A DNA stretch of 60,855 nucleotides from Zygnema cylindricum. Taxonomy: Eukaryota; Streptophyta; Zygnematophyceae; Zygnematales; Zygnemataceae. The translations under genes and the position numbers were made by a program. The DNA is taken from assembly GCA_037447655.1 (NCBI GenBank), contig JBBHKE010002922.1, positions 90,741-151,595 on the forward strand, in the 5' to 3' direction. The notes under the pieces are model-generated. The model was not told where the DNA came from and did no database searches. It saw only the letters and a program-made list of their open reading frames with translations. Below are positions 45,701-55,888 of the stretch, piece by piece. The number at the start of each line of letters is the position of its first letter. Positions within the stretch are counted from its first letter, which is position 1.

Positions 45701-48699
45701 AACAGAAAATGGAATCTGAAAGTGGAACAGAAAAGAAAGTGGAAAAAGAAACAGAAAAGGGAGTGGAGAAGGTATCAGAAAAGAAACTGAAAGAAATAAC
45801 AGAATGGGCATCGGATACAGCTGGAAAGGATCGGGTGTGTTTGAAAACTGTTGTTAATCCAGAAGAGGTTGACAGTCATAATAGTAAATCAATATATGAT
45901 TATGGAGATGTCTCCCCTGGTCAAAGGAAATTATCGGACCTAGTATATATACAAACTATAAATTCTGTCAGACTTGTAGGGAAAGAAGGCGTCACAGAAG
46001 TTTTTGCAGAAAATCTGAAAAATAGTGTAGAAAAACCCGTAAATTTTGTAGCTTTAGGTCAAGAAGAACAAAAAAGTTCAGATATTGATTCCGTTATGGG
46101 AAATGTTGAAAATTTAAAGGATGAGGAAGTGCAAAGGAACCCAGTTGTTCAGATTCGGGAAAAAGGATACGATAACCCATTTGGAGATAGGATGGTTTTT
46201 TGTGATTTGGAGAAAGGAAAAGGAGGAAACAATCCTGAGGACTCCAAGAAAGAAGTAGGTGAAGGTTTTGGTCGTATGGCAAGGCTTCTCATATCCCAGA
46301 TAGGTGGCAGTAATACTGAATTGAAGGAGGAAAAATGGGATCAACATGTTATTAATGGGTCACATAATCCAAATAATTCATATATATTATTTCAAGCTAA
46401 GAACAATTTAATTAGAAATTGCAACCGTATGGATGGCAAATATTTTCGGGAGCGGTCCAGAAAATCCATTCGAGAAGATTTGAAGAATGCGACAGTTATA
46501 CGATGTCGTTCGGTAATTGATTTTCTTCCCTGGCCAGACTCATCTCTCTCTCCCTCTCCCTCTCTCTCTGCCCTCTCCCCCACTCTTTTTCCCACCTCTC
46601 CTCTTCTCTCTCCCTGTCTCTGTGTCTACAGAAAAGGTTTTCAATGGAGCTGGTCTCTCTTGTGAAAATATCCATACTTTGTCTATGGCGTGATAGGTCT
46701 GGAATCTCCTCCTTCCTCCGTCCCCCTCCATTCCATTCCAGACATTCTTTCCATTATTTCTTTTCAGTTTCCTGGTTTTTCTTTTTCTGGAGAGTTCCGT
46801 TCTCTACAAGGTTCCATTCGTTAAGTGGAGGTTTCGTCCATTTGCGATGTGCTGTACGTCACAAGTTCCATGCTATAACAGCCAAGGGATTTTCTGTTAC
46901 GTATAACTGTCGCAGTTGTGGAGAGAAAACAAATTTACGGCCGCTCGTTGGGAAACTGATTAAGAAGTTTTATTGCGCAGAAAGTGATGTAGAAGCTGAA
47001 GAAGTTTTGAAGCTGGCACAGAAATTAGTGCAGGAAAGTCTTTTGGAGGGTCCTATTTTTTCGGCCCTTGAGAAGGTATGTCAGTTTTTATGCTTCTTGA
47101 GGCTCTTGATGCTCTTTTCTGATGTTGTTCGTGACGATTCGTTTCATTTCTTTTTGTTTCGTTTTGTGTTTCAAAAGTATCGTTACCAGGGATTTTTTAT
47201 TTCAATCCGTTTCGTGAGGGCTGTAATGACATTAGTTTGTTTCAGAGAAAAATTTCGAATGAGAAAAAGGAGGAGAAGGACATGTTGGGATGACGACCAC
47301 ATTCTTATTATTTTCTGCGGTTTTCTTAAACCCTGTCTTATGTGACAGTTTTTTGGTTGGAAATGGTTATAAATGTGGTGTTCATATTGCACGTTGTTTT
47401 CTAAATTCTTAGAACATGTCCAATCAATGGTCCCAGTAAACCTCGATGAAGCCCATTCATGAGGCTGTTTTTCATCCTCGCTTTGTCTCTCTCTATCTCC
47501 CTCTCTCTCCCCCTGTCTCTCCCCCTCCCTCTCCCTCTCCCTCTCCCTCTCCCTCCTCTCCTTCTCAGGTCCAGAAAAAAAAAGACAGGAAGCTCATTCA
47601 CAAGCAACTAAAGGAAGATATTTCCCGCTTGCTTGGTAAGTGCCTTTTTTGACAATTGTTATAGCTTTTGAACACTCGAAAGAACCTAGAAAAACCATAA
47701 AATAATACTTTTGTACAATAATACAAAATGTTATTAACCTAGTTATTAGCCGAATTTTTGTCTATAAACACTTTCATCGTTTCTGCCTTTTACAGACTTA
47801 CAAAAGTCCATCACACCACTTACCACATTTAGTGTCATCCACACTTTTGTTATTGTGCCACAATATAAAACCTTACAAAACCTCAAAAAACCTTCAATAA
47901 CCTTCAACAACCTTATTAGTAAACCCTTAAGAAACCTAAATTGGCTGTTTTGAGGTGAAGTATGGCATTGTGCTAGAAATAACTGCACAATTCATTCTTG
48001 TCTGAACGAGAACTCATATTACTGTAGGTTAGCATTGTATCCTAATAAGTACCTTCCTACTAAACAAAAGCCCTACTAATCGTGGTTTAGGCTGTGTTAT
48101 TTTGGAGGGGAAGAGTTTTTGTTTGTTGTGAATTTTTTTGTCATTGTTTTCGACTCTTTCCGTGTTTCCTTTCCTTTTTGTGGATCTCATGTGCCTTTCC
48201 AGGGAGAAATTATTAATCAATACCTCTCCGTTGTTATGTTTACCATGTCACATTTGTTGATTAGACCTTAAAGGTCCTCCAGTAGTTTTGTTTACCTTGT
48301 CAAGTTTTGTTTTTTCCATGTCACAATTGTTAATTAGACCTTAAGAGGTCCTCTTCGTTGTTATGTTTTTTTCATATCACAGGTTCAGCTGCTTCGGTTT
48401 GGTCAAGTCGTCCCGAAGAGCGAAAAGGTATGGAGTTTGACGACTGGTTTCAAAACATTTTTCCAAATTTATATGATGTTTCTTTGTCGAGCTATTCCGT
48501 TTTGGAGCATAGAACTGTTCCCACTCATCATTATCGGCTCGAGCCAAGAATGAAGAGAGCGGCTGTATTGGTTTCTTCTGAAAAACTAAGTAAAGGTTCG
48601 AAACCGAAAACAAGACCTAATTTGAGACACTGTGGATTGTTTGAGACTTTATATGTGGGTGGAAATCACACATCGTTCGTGGGATCCAGTCACATGTGA
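39737..48699 (+). CDS. Plant zinc-finger protein (DUF7081/Oberon-like PHD family)
   Basis: Supported exons: 39737-41388, 42586-42827, 44948-46512, a Cys-rich exon ending at 47075 (start about 46821, uncertain), 47569-47635 and 48383-48699. Conserved plant blocks: LGWPYAPQDWPEEGDKWAW with GIFLDR continuing across intron 1 into YLGLPPRL and SFQWRIPS; LKCNAGNPNCW followed by CRRKCC and CLECMCSLC; then VHLRCAVRHKFH and YNCRSCGEKTNL, a PHD/RING-like finger; then a helical tail. Family members are presumed nuclear chromatin-related proteins; function here is inference. Oddities: exon 1 is mostly repeats, and exon 3 contains Phe/Lys/Ser repeats (45000-45130) and about ten copies of a VENGTEKK-like octapeptide (45540-45790). 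The join between 46512 and about 46821 is unresolved. The predicted protein is roughly 1,360 residues. The final exon is assigned by splice phase, not by similarity. Confidence 0.74.
40080..41260 (+). repeat. In-frame protein repeats in exon 1 of the zinc-finger gene
   Basis: Near 40090-40250 an 18-bp unit encoding MSKNL(N/D) is repeated about nine times. From 40480 to 41260 a ~35-codon unit (core EEGNSTKVYSP, later PPLPSDF) recurs about seven times. A larger block, ETESDMARMKKNR through DYNKLSPLPS (about 40363-40548), recurs as ETEPDMDRMKNNR through DYNKLSPLPS (about 40879-41058), a duplication with an offset of about 510 bp. Confidence 0.85.
41488..42060 (+). repeat. Pyrimidine-rich tracts in intron 1
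   Basis: CTCTCCCTCTCC runs at about 41490-41540 and CT/CCC-rich sequence at 41950-42060. Both are pyrimidine on the sense strand of this plus-strand gene. A T-rich acceptor follows at 42585. Confidence 0.75.
42847..42920 (+). repeat. 37-bp tandem copies of the exon 2 donor
   Basis: The true junction CCATTGAAGAAAGTAAGTTG (42816-42835) is followed by two 37-bp copies, CCGTTGAAGAAGGTAATTTG (42847-42883) and CCATTGAAGAAGGTAAATTG (42884-42920). Each keeps a GTAA donor-like sequence. Older relatives lie at about 43083-43125 (CCAATGATGAAGGTAGATTG) and 43222-43262. Confidence 0.85.
43793..44579. mobile_element. hAT-like element rich in ATATCG palindromes
   Basis: Ends TAGTGTTGGGTAT and ATACCCAACACTA are inverted. 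Flanks CTTATTTG (43785-43792) and CTGATTTG (44580-44587) match in 7 of 8 positions, an hAT-type 8-bp duplication. The sub-terminal parts are dense in CGATATATCG-like palindromes on both sides. No transposase is encoded. It lies in intron 2 of the zinc-finger gene. Confidence 0.8.
44723..44891. mobile_element. TA-flanked MITE, TACACCGCC family, third copy
   Basis: Left end TACACCGCCCGTCGTGATTAGAG, right end CTCTTATAGCGACGGTTGTTGTA, an imperfect inverted pair. Similar fragments at about 43753-43790 (CTGCCCATTGCTATCAGGGTTAAT) suggest the adjacent hAT-like element landed inside another family member. The right end is only ~55 bp from the exon 3 acceptor (44946-44947). Confidence 0.7.
46538..46632 (+). 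repeat. CT-rich tract ahead of a possible acceptor
   Basis: CTCTCTCCCTCTCCC-type repeat on the sense strand, ending in CTGTGTCTACAG, which is a plausible acceptor. The open frame reads through it as LSPSPSLS, which I take as intronic. Confidence 0.65.
47484..47567 (+). repeat. CT-rich tract serving as polypyrimidine tract
   Basis: CTCCCTCTCTCCCC repeat that runs straight into the acceptor CTTCTCAG at 47561-47568 of the VQKKKDRK exon. The simple repeat itself forms the 3' splice-site pyrimidine tract. Confidence 0.8.
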
Positions 48700-50560
48700 G
48701 AAATACTTTTTTCTTTTTGTTCGTTTTACCGGAAACAAAGTTAATGTCAATAATAAGGAATAGGGAGACGCGAGAGTGTAGATCTTGTCCGTTTATTTTG
48801 CTCCGTTAATTCTACTTTGAATCTAATTCATCAATTGTTTTTTTTATATTTGAGATCGACCAATAGAGTAGCAGTTTTTGACTACATGATTCAAATGTCG
48901 AACCGTTTTCAGTGTAGGGTTTTAAATCTTTTTCGGTTAAGTTTTTGGTTTTTTAGTCTTCAAATTGAAGTTGTCCTTATTGAATCACAAGTTAGTAGGC
49001 CGTCGATGAAAGTATTTAGGTGGTTTTTCTTTCTTTTTGTTGCCCTTTCCTTTTTTCTCATATGGTTTGTCAATAATAAGTAGTTCATGTATAAGAGTTT
49101 TTAACAACTTTTAATTGATTGTTGTTTTTGTTGTTTCTTTAAACGCCTTTGTCGTTTGTCTCCTGTAAATGTGTATTTGTACCTCGAGCCAATGTAAAAT
49201 AATGAAATGTAAAATAACGTGATGTGGAATGATGTAATGTAAAATGTAATGTAAAATAACGTAATGTAAAATAATGTAATGTAAAATAACGTAATGTGAA
49301 ATAATGTAATGTAAAATAATGTACTGTAAATATATGAATAAAAAATCATAAGTTGGAGAAAATGAAAAAAAAATAAAAGTGCATAAAAAGAAGAGAAAGC
49401 AGGGTATCATTTTGTTCGGTTACTCTTTTTTTTTTTTATATCATGCCAAATCTTGATCATCATGAAGCTCCTACAGTGTTAATAAACTTTGAGAAGGAGC
49501 CAAAGCAAAACTCTATGGGGACCAAACAGCTGTGGCTGTTCTAGCTTATAACCTATTCCTTATCCACATACACACCATTTATTTATTGTTGCGAAAACAC
49601 ATCGGTATTCCGTATGATTATTTAAAGAGATTGCATTCATCGGAAGCGTGTCTCGTAATATAAAACCTTACAAAACCTCAAAAACCCTTTATTAACCGTC
49701 AACAACCTTACTAGTAAACCCTTAACAAACCTAAATTGGCTGTTTTGAGGTGAAGTATAGCATTGTACTAGACATAACTGCACAATTCATTCTTGTCTGA
49801 ATGCGAACTCATATTAATGTAGGTTGGCATTGGTATCCCAAATAAGTACCTTCCTACTAAACAAAAGCCACACTAATCGTTGTTAAGGCTGTATTATTTT
49901 GGAGGGGAAGAGTTTTTGTTTGTTGTGAATTTTTTTGTCATTGTTTTTGACTATTTGCGTGTTTCCTTTCGTTTTTGTGGATCTCATGTGCCTTTCCAGG
50001 GAGAAATTATTAATCAATAATTAAGTAGACCTTAAGAGGTCCTCTCCGTTGTTTTGTTCACCATGTCACAATTGTTAATTAGACCTCAAGAGGTCCTCCC
50101 GTTGTTATGTTTGCCATGTCATGTGTTATGATGTAATGTAAAATGATGTAGTGTCAAATATTGTATTGTAAAAGAATGTAATGTAAAATAACGTAATGTA
50201 AAATAATGTAATGTAAAATAACGTAATGTAAAACAATGTACTAGTAAAAAGTCATAAGTTGGAGAAAAACGAAAAAAAGTTGAAAGTGCAGAAAGCAGGT
50301 TATCATTTTGTTCAGTTACTTTTTTTTTTTTCATTTCATGCCGAATCTTGACCATCAAGAAGCTCCTACAGTGTTAATAAAATTTGAGAGGGAACCAAAG
50401 CAAAACTCTACGGGGACCAAACAGCTGTGGCTGTTCTAGCTTATATCCTATTCCTTATCCACATCCACACCTTTTATTGTTGTTACGAAAACACATTGGT
50501 ACTCTGTATGAATTTTAAAGAGATTGCATTCATTGGAAGCGTGTCTTGTGCCACTTTGAA
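47868..50560 (+). repeat. Tandem segmental duplication around the last zinc-finger exon
   Basis: Block A (about 47868-48360) recurs at about 49658-50125 (for example AACCTAAATTGGCTGTTTTGAG and GGAGGGGAAGAGTTTTTG). Block C (about 49195-49640) recurs at about 50127-50560 (AAGCTCCTACAGTGTTAATAAA, CAAACAGCTGTGGCTGTTCTAG). In the first copy the coding exon 48383-48699 lies between A and C. In the second copy A and C are joined directly and the exon is missing. Confidence 0.85.
49195..49335 (+). repeat. ATGTAAAATAAYGTA microsatellite
   Basis: About ten imperfect 10-15-bp units built on AATGTAAAATAACGT. A second array of the same unit is at about 50127-50245 in the duplicated block. No spacers of uniform length are present, so it is not a CRISPR-like array. 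Confidence 0.8.
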
Positions 50561-50579
50561 AAACCAAATTTATCTGCTT

Positions 50580-51120
50580 GAGAAGCATAGATGATCAAAT
50601 ATGTACGGATGTAAATGTTCTATAGTATGGTGTCCGTATATATCCGTATTTTCGACGGTTACGATTTTAGGATTTTAGGGTACATACTCGTACATTCCGT
50701 ACAATCTTTGTTCCAGTAGAACTGCCTTCCAGTTTCCGTACCTTTAGGGTTTAAAGTTACACTTCCCGTACAATTTCGTACATTCCATATATTGTCCGTA
50801 CGTTTTAGGATTTAAGGATTTTTTAGGGTTGAGGGGACAATTTCCGTACGTTTTTGTACATCGCCAAAACTAAATGAAATTTTACGAAAAATATGGAAGT
50901 AACGGATTCTACGTAAAAATCGTAAGAAAATCCAAATCCGTACGAATTGGACATCTACGGGGAAAAGTAAAGTAAACGTAAAGGAAACGTGAGATTGGAA
51001 TTGAGCGGTGGAGATTAATTAGAGTGACAAATTGGATTCTAACCGTAAATGTTCCAGTTTTAAACATCGGTGGAAGTGGAAAGTCAAGGTGCACTAACCC
51101 TTCCTTTATAGAGTTCGTAC
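50580..51120 (+). repeat. Second copy of the GTAC/TTTAGGG dispersed repeat
   Basis: About 50630-50960 resembles 31390-31900: GATTTTAGGGTACATACTCGTAC, GGATTTTTTAGGGTTGAGGGGAC and AAATCCGTACGAATTGGACA. The remaining sequence to 51120 has no recognised feature. Confidence 0.65.
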
Positions 51121-51139
51121 ATCTGGGAAATTGTATTAC

Positions 51140-51960
51140 AAATGATAACCCTTCCGCCGTTCGATCTTTCAAGGTCGTACCTTAGGGGTGAGCTGGAATT
51201 GTTTAAGAAATTGTTTAGAGCGTGAAGCCCCTTTGCCGTCCGATCCGAAAAACTTTTATCGTACGGTAAATTTTGAATTTAGGAACAGACAGGATTTGTA
51301 CACCTCGGAAGTTGCTGAAAAAATGCTAGCACCTCCACCATCCGATCTTCTAAGAAGAATCCTACGTTTGAGCTGTAAGTGGCAAACAAACGCTAAGTCC
51401 TGCCGTCCGATGGTACAAGCATTTATCCCACGGTTAAGTTTGAATGAGAGTAAACGGACAATCCTCCGTACATCTGAGAGGGGTAAAATTGAAGATAGCT
51501 TCTACACCGTCCGATGTTTCAAGCTTTATTTTATCCTACGGCTGAGATGCAAGTGGAAAATAAACACTAGCTCTTCCACCGTCCGATTTCGGAAACTTTA
51601 ATTGTACGGTTAATTCCGATTGATAGAAAACGGACAATCCTCCGTACATCTGAGAAAGAGGGAAATTTACGATGCTCCTTTACCGTCCGATCGTCCGAGC
51701 TATCATCTTGCGGCTGAGCTACAAGCGGAAAATGAACGCTAGCTTCTACGCCGTCCAATTTTCTAAACTTTAATCGCACGGTTTGTTTTGAATGATAGTA
51801 AACGGACAATTCTCCGTACATCTTAGAAAGGGGGAAATAAACAATAACTCCTCTACCGTCCGATTTTCCAGGCTATCATCTTACGACTGAGCTGCAAGCG
51901 GCAAATAAACGCTAGCTCCCACGCCGTCCGATTTTCTAAACTTTCATCGTATGTTTGAGC
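51140..51960 (+). repeat. ~174-bp tandem satellite, about five units
   Basis: Each unit contains CCGTCCGAT, a CGGTTAAG-type motif, AACGGACAATCCTCCGTACATC and GCGGCTGAGCTGCAAGCG. The marker CGGACAATCCTCCGTACATC starts at 51455, 51631 and 51803, so the period is 172-176 bp. Units at the left edge are more diverged. Short open frames on both strands follow the repeat and are not genes. Confidence 0.83.
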
Positions 51961-52058
51961 TTGAGGCGCCAAAAAGTACAAAGGCGGTTCCAAGCTACTT
52001 TGGCATTTCAAAGTTTCATTTTTCTTCTGATTTTTGAATTTTTAATTCTTTATTCCCC

Positions 52059-52145
52059 TGCTGCCACCTTGTACGGATATTTCTTTGCTGCCACCTTGTA
52101 CGGATATTGCTGCTGCCACCTCGTACGGATATTACTGCTGCCACA
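52059..52145 (+). repeat. ~28-bp tandem repeat
   Basis: Three units of GCTGCCACCTTGTACGGATATT plus a partial fourth, differing by a few bases, about 55 bp upstream of the start codon of the coiled-coil gene. Confidence 0.8.
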
Positions 52146-52199
52146 GGAGTCTCTCTTTGTTACAAAATCTCTCTCTCTCTAACTTTTTTTCAAGAAACC

Positions 52200-53765
52200 A
52201 TGGAAATTTTTGACGCCAAAAACGTCTCTTTTAAAGCCTTTTTGGCTTTTCAAGTAAGTTTTTCAGTTTCATAGCTAGATAGATTTTTTTGTATCAAAAC
52301 GGACATAAAAGACAAATCTGAAAAACTGAAAGTGTACAGTATAAACTGGGAAAAAGAGAGAAAAAATGGAAAAATAATTGAAAAACATTGAAAGTAACAG
52401 TGGAAAAATTGAGTAAATACGAAAAGGAAAAGCTGTTTTATCTGAAAATAACTTTTTCCACAACTTTTGCTTTCACTTTTATGAAATTTTCGCCTGACTT
52501 TAAGTTTTTTTTTTTGCCTATAACTTTGATTTTTTCTCTCTAAAACTTTGAGGTCTCTCCTTGGATAAAACTTCTAGTTTGTTTTTGCCTAACTTTATGA
52601 TGTTAAACTAACTCTATATTTCTGTATCCTTTTTTTTTGCAGGATTTTACGGACTTCATGTTTACTCCAGTTGATGAAATTTTGTCGCTTTGCCAAAAGT
52701 TGACAAAATCCTTTGTGGAAGATATGGTGACGTCACTCTCTGATAAAGCGGATATTCTGAAAATCGAAAATAAAAATGATTCGCTTCCGTTCATATTGAA
52801 TGGTTCTGATGCCATCTCGAAGTAAGCATAACAGCAATTTTATTGTTGATTATTATTTTTAATATGCAATTAAGTTTAATATCTAGTTTTATAATTTTCA
52901 TACTTCGTTGCCAAATCTGATGTTATTTTTCTTTGGTTTTCGTGATTTCCAGTTTTTTTTTTTTTCAGTGTTCCGATTTCTTTTCCTTTTTCTTATAGTC
53001 TATTTTGTCGTTTTTTGCAGATTTAGCCTTGGAGACGATTCCGATGAATTTGAGGAAAAGACGAAATACGACGCAAAAATCCGAAGTCTCGAGATCGAAC
53101 TCGATGAAAAAGAAAAGTACGTCTTGAAAACCTCACTTTGTCTTAAGCTCAGGTCACAGTTTAATTTCAGTTTCAGTTTCAGTTTCTGTTTTATTTTTTA
53201 TCGACATTCCGAAGCTCCGTTTCTTTACTGTTATCTTTCTTAACATTATTATTGTTGGTTTGGTAAAATAAACATTATTTTTCTTTAGACTGACATCTCG
53301 TGTCCTTTTTTTTTTTTTTTTTTTTTCAGGGAGTTGACTGCGACAAAATCAGAGCTTGAGCTGTGGAAGGAAAAATACGAAAAATTGAAGTCGGAGACAC
53401 TCGGAAAAATGGAGGGCAAGAACATTTCTAAGGGGGGAAAGGAAGTGGAGAAGAAGGAAATGGAGAAAGAAAAGGAAAAGGAGAAGAAAGAGGAGAAGAA
53501 GGAAAAGGAAAAAGAAAAGGAAAAGGAAGACAAAGAGAAAAAGAATAAGGAAGAGGAGGAAAAGGAAAAAGAAAAAGATAAGGAAATGGAGGAAGATTTC
53601 AGACGGAACGACAAAAAGACGAAAAAGATAGGATGGGAGAAGATGCCAAATGAGACGAAGGAGAAGGTGAAAGACACGGAAAAGGACAAAAAGAGACCTG
53701 AAGTCTCCTCGGAAACAGGATTAAACGAAGTTGAAAAACTATTTATGTCATGGTTTCGACTTTAG
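52200..53765 (+). CDS. Coiled-coil protein, faint Mis12 resemblance, 4 exons
   Basis: Exons 52200-52253, 52643-52821, 53021-53116 and 53330-53765 join in phase to 254 residues. The protein starts MEIFDAKNVSFKAFLAFQ, continues DFTDFMFTPVDEIL, then a Ser/Asp/Glu region and a heptad-like coiled coil from about residue 95 (IRSLEIELDEKEKELTATKS). A highly charged KEKEKEKKEEKKEKE segment follows (about residues 150-200). The N-terminal AFQDF with a nearby VDEIL, followed by acidic linker and coiled coil, is reminiscent of the kinetochore protein Mis12, but the similarity is weak, the protein lacks the usual middle part, and I would not assign it. The start ATG is chosen because splicing phase and a good donor (CAAGTAAG) follow it; tandem repeats lie just upstream. 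Confidence 0.62.
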
Positions 53766-55888
53766 CCGACAATATTTATTTATTTTGAAGTGTTTTCGGA
53801 ACTTTTTTTTGGGTCTTTTTAGTTTGGTTGTAGGAACTTTTTCGGGTTTTTAGATTAGTTGATCGATTTTTTTTTTTTTTCTTTTTTTTTGTAAGGCAAT
53901 TTTGCCTCCTTTCGCTTTCCTGGTGATTTTTTTGTTTGTTTGTTTTTTTTTAAGTTTGTTTAAGACTAGATTGTCAGAAGAAAAAACTGATAGGTCAGTT
54001 TCAAAAAAGGAAAAAGAAGATAGTAGGCAATAGAAGTTGCCTCTATGTAAAATTAAAAAAGACAGTTTTTTTGTTTTTTTTAAATGTATAGGATTCAAAA
54101 TCAATGAAGATACCATGTTGTAAATATTGTTGAAAAAAAATGATTTCCAATGTGAAATTTCATAATTTTTTGTCGAATCTCTTTTAAAGATTATGTTTAC
54201 TTTTCTAAAAGTTGAAAGGTTTTTTGATAAGACTAAAAATAAATATAAATGCGTTGGAGAATTATCATGAATAAATAAGGAAAACTGAAAATTAAATATG
54301 TACAACCGATCCATGTTTTTTTGTTGAGCTTTTTTTTTTAAATAGAATCAATCTTAATATAAGAAAAAAAAAAAACAATATCCACAAAACCCTAAAAAAT
54401 CCTTGCAAGAAGTGTAAAGTTTTGATTTTCTATGTCATACTCCATTTTGTTGCATTGCCAATTTTTCAATATTTGTACTTTTTTTTTCTGCTTTTTAAGA
54501 AGTGAGCAAAAAAGAGTAGAGCGAAAAAGGTTCAAATTTAGAATATTAAAAGTTATAAAAGATATAGAAGATTGCACTTAAGAATTAAACTATACGGACA
54601 AGTGAAAATAGAAATGAACATTCTTTGGCCACTTTTAAAAAAAAAAGAAAAGAAAAAAGAGGGATTGTTTTAACATATTGCTTTCTCCCTTCTATCTAAT
54701 GCTTCAGCTGAAATATACATTTATTATTTATTATTATTGGCATAAAAAATGTTTTGTGATTTCAGAAAACTGTCGATAAATATTTTTTTCAATCTATGAA
54801 CATATATCAAATTCATCGAAATACTAAACAATGTTTCGTATACAAAATAAAATTATCTATTTTAGACGTAAAATGGAAAAAAAATAAAAATTCAAATAAA
54901 ATAAAAATAAATAAAATGCATGATTATGGTTTATGGTGTCTTTTTTCTTTTTTTCCAAATGAAAAATATAAGCATGCTGAGATGCCACAAATTTGGATAC
55001 AATCTAAAAGAAAAAATACCAATTGATTTTTGATTCCTCTGTGAATCAAAAAAGAAAAAAGTAGTACAAACGTTCAGCAAATATTTAAAAAAAACCATGT
55101 TTCAGCATACAACAACGATTCAAAAAGTATTGTTATAGTTTCACGATTTTTATTCAAAATAATTTTCGTTGTCATTATTTTGTTTTTTCTGGTGGTCTCC
55201 CATACCACAAAAAAAAGTTTGTGATCCAAAATGGATCCCAGAAAAAAAAATGACAAATTAAAAAACCGTTAAAAACCATAAATAGACGAAAAACAAACCA
55301 CAAAAAGAGTAGAAAAGTAACAATAACAAGAATTGAAAAAAAAAAAAAAAAAAAAAAAATAGTATACAAAAAATCCATAAAAAGGAAGACACCGCAAAAG
55401 TTTGCTAACATATTGGTGAGAGGAAAATCGTCCACTTAATTTAATTTATAATAAAAGAAAAAATTTACAGAAGTAAAAAAAACCACCAAACACCTTTTTT
55501 TCATATAAATGCTTAATTTTTTTCTTAAAAATCTCTTGCCAACCCAATTTAGGCTCTCGAAAAAAAAAATATATATATATTCTAATTTTAAGGGATGAAA
55601 AAAGAGAAGGAAGCACTCTCTCACCCCATTTTATTTTATTGCACCAATGTGGCAAAAAAAATGCAAAACAGACAAAGAAAAAAGGGAAAAAAAAGAAAAA
55701 ATAAAAGAAAAAATAGATATATGTTTCAGCAAAAAGAGATAAAAAAAACAAAAAGAAAACTCAAAATTCTTCTCCTCCCCTCTACAAAATCTCCACTAGA
55801 TATCCCTAAGAAAATACTGCCAAAACTACCATCGCTTTTCCCTCCTCTCCCTCCTCTCCCTCTCCCTCCATCTCCACCTCCACCTTCA
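53766..55888. other. AT-rich spacer between convergent genes
   Basis: Lies between the coiled-coil gene (+) and ADCS (-), so it holds two 3' ends. Long A and T homopolymers are frequent, for example poly(A) at about 55336-55360. No open frame here has recognisable features; those at 53850-54314 and 55175-55435 are Phe/Lys-rich products of base composition. Confidence 0.5.

Noticed and set aside
45518-45811. Minus-strand Leu/Phe-rich ORF resembling a membrane protein
   Set aside because: Antisense of the VENGTEKK repeat in exon 3.
46513-46665. Reading the zinc-finger exon 3 through the CT tract to the stop at 46663
   Set aside because: The conserved Cys-rich part lies downstream in another frame, and a GTAATT donor at 46513 precedes the CT tract, so an intron is more likely.
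49101-49410. ORFs with repeated ITLFYITLF suggesting membrane segments, and a possible CRISPR-like array
   Set aside because: Generated by the ATGTAAAATAACGTA microsatellite; repeats are contiguous, without spacers, in a eukaryotic genome.
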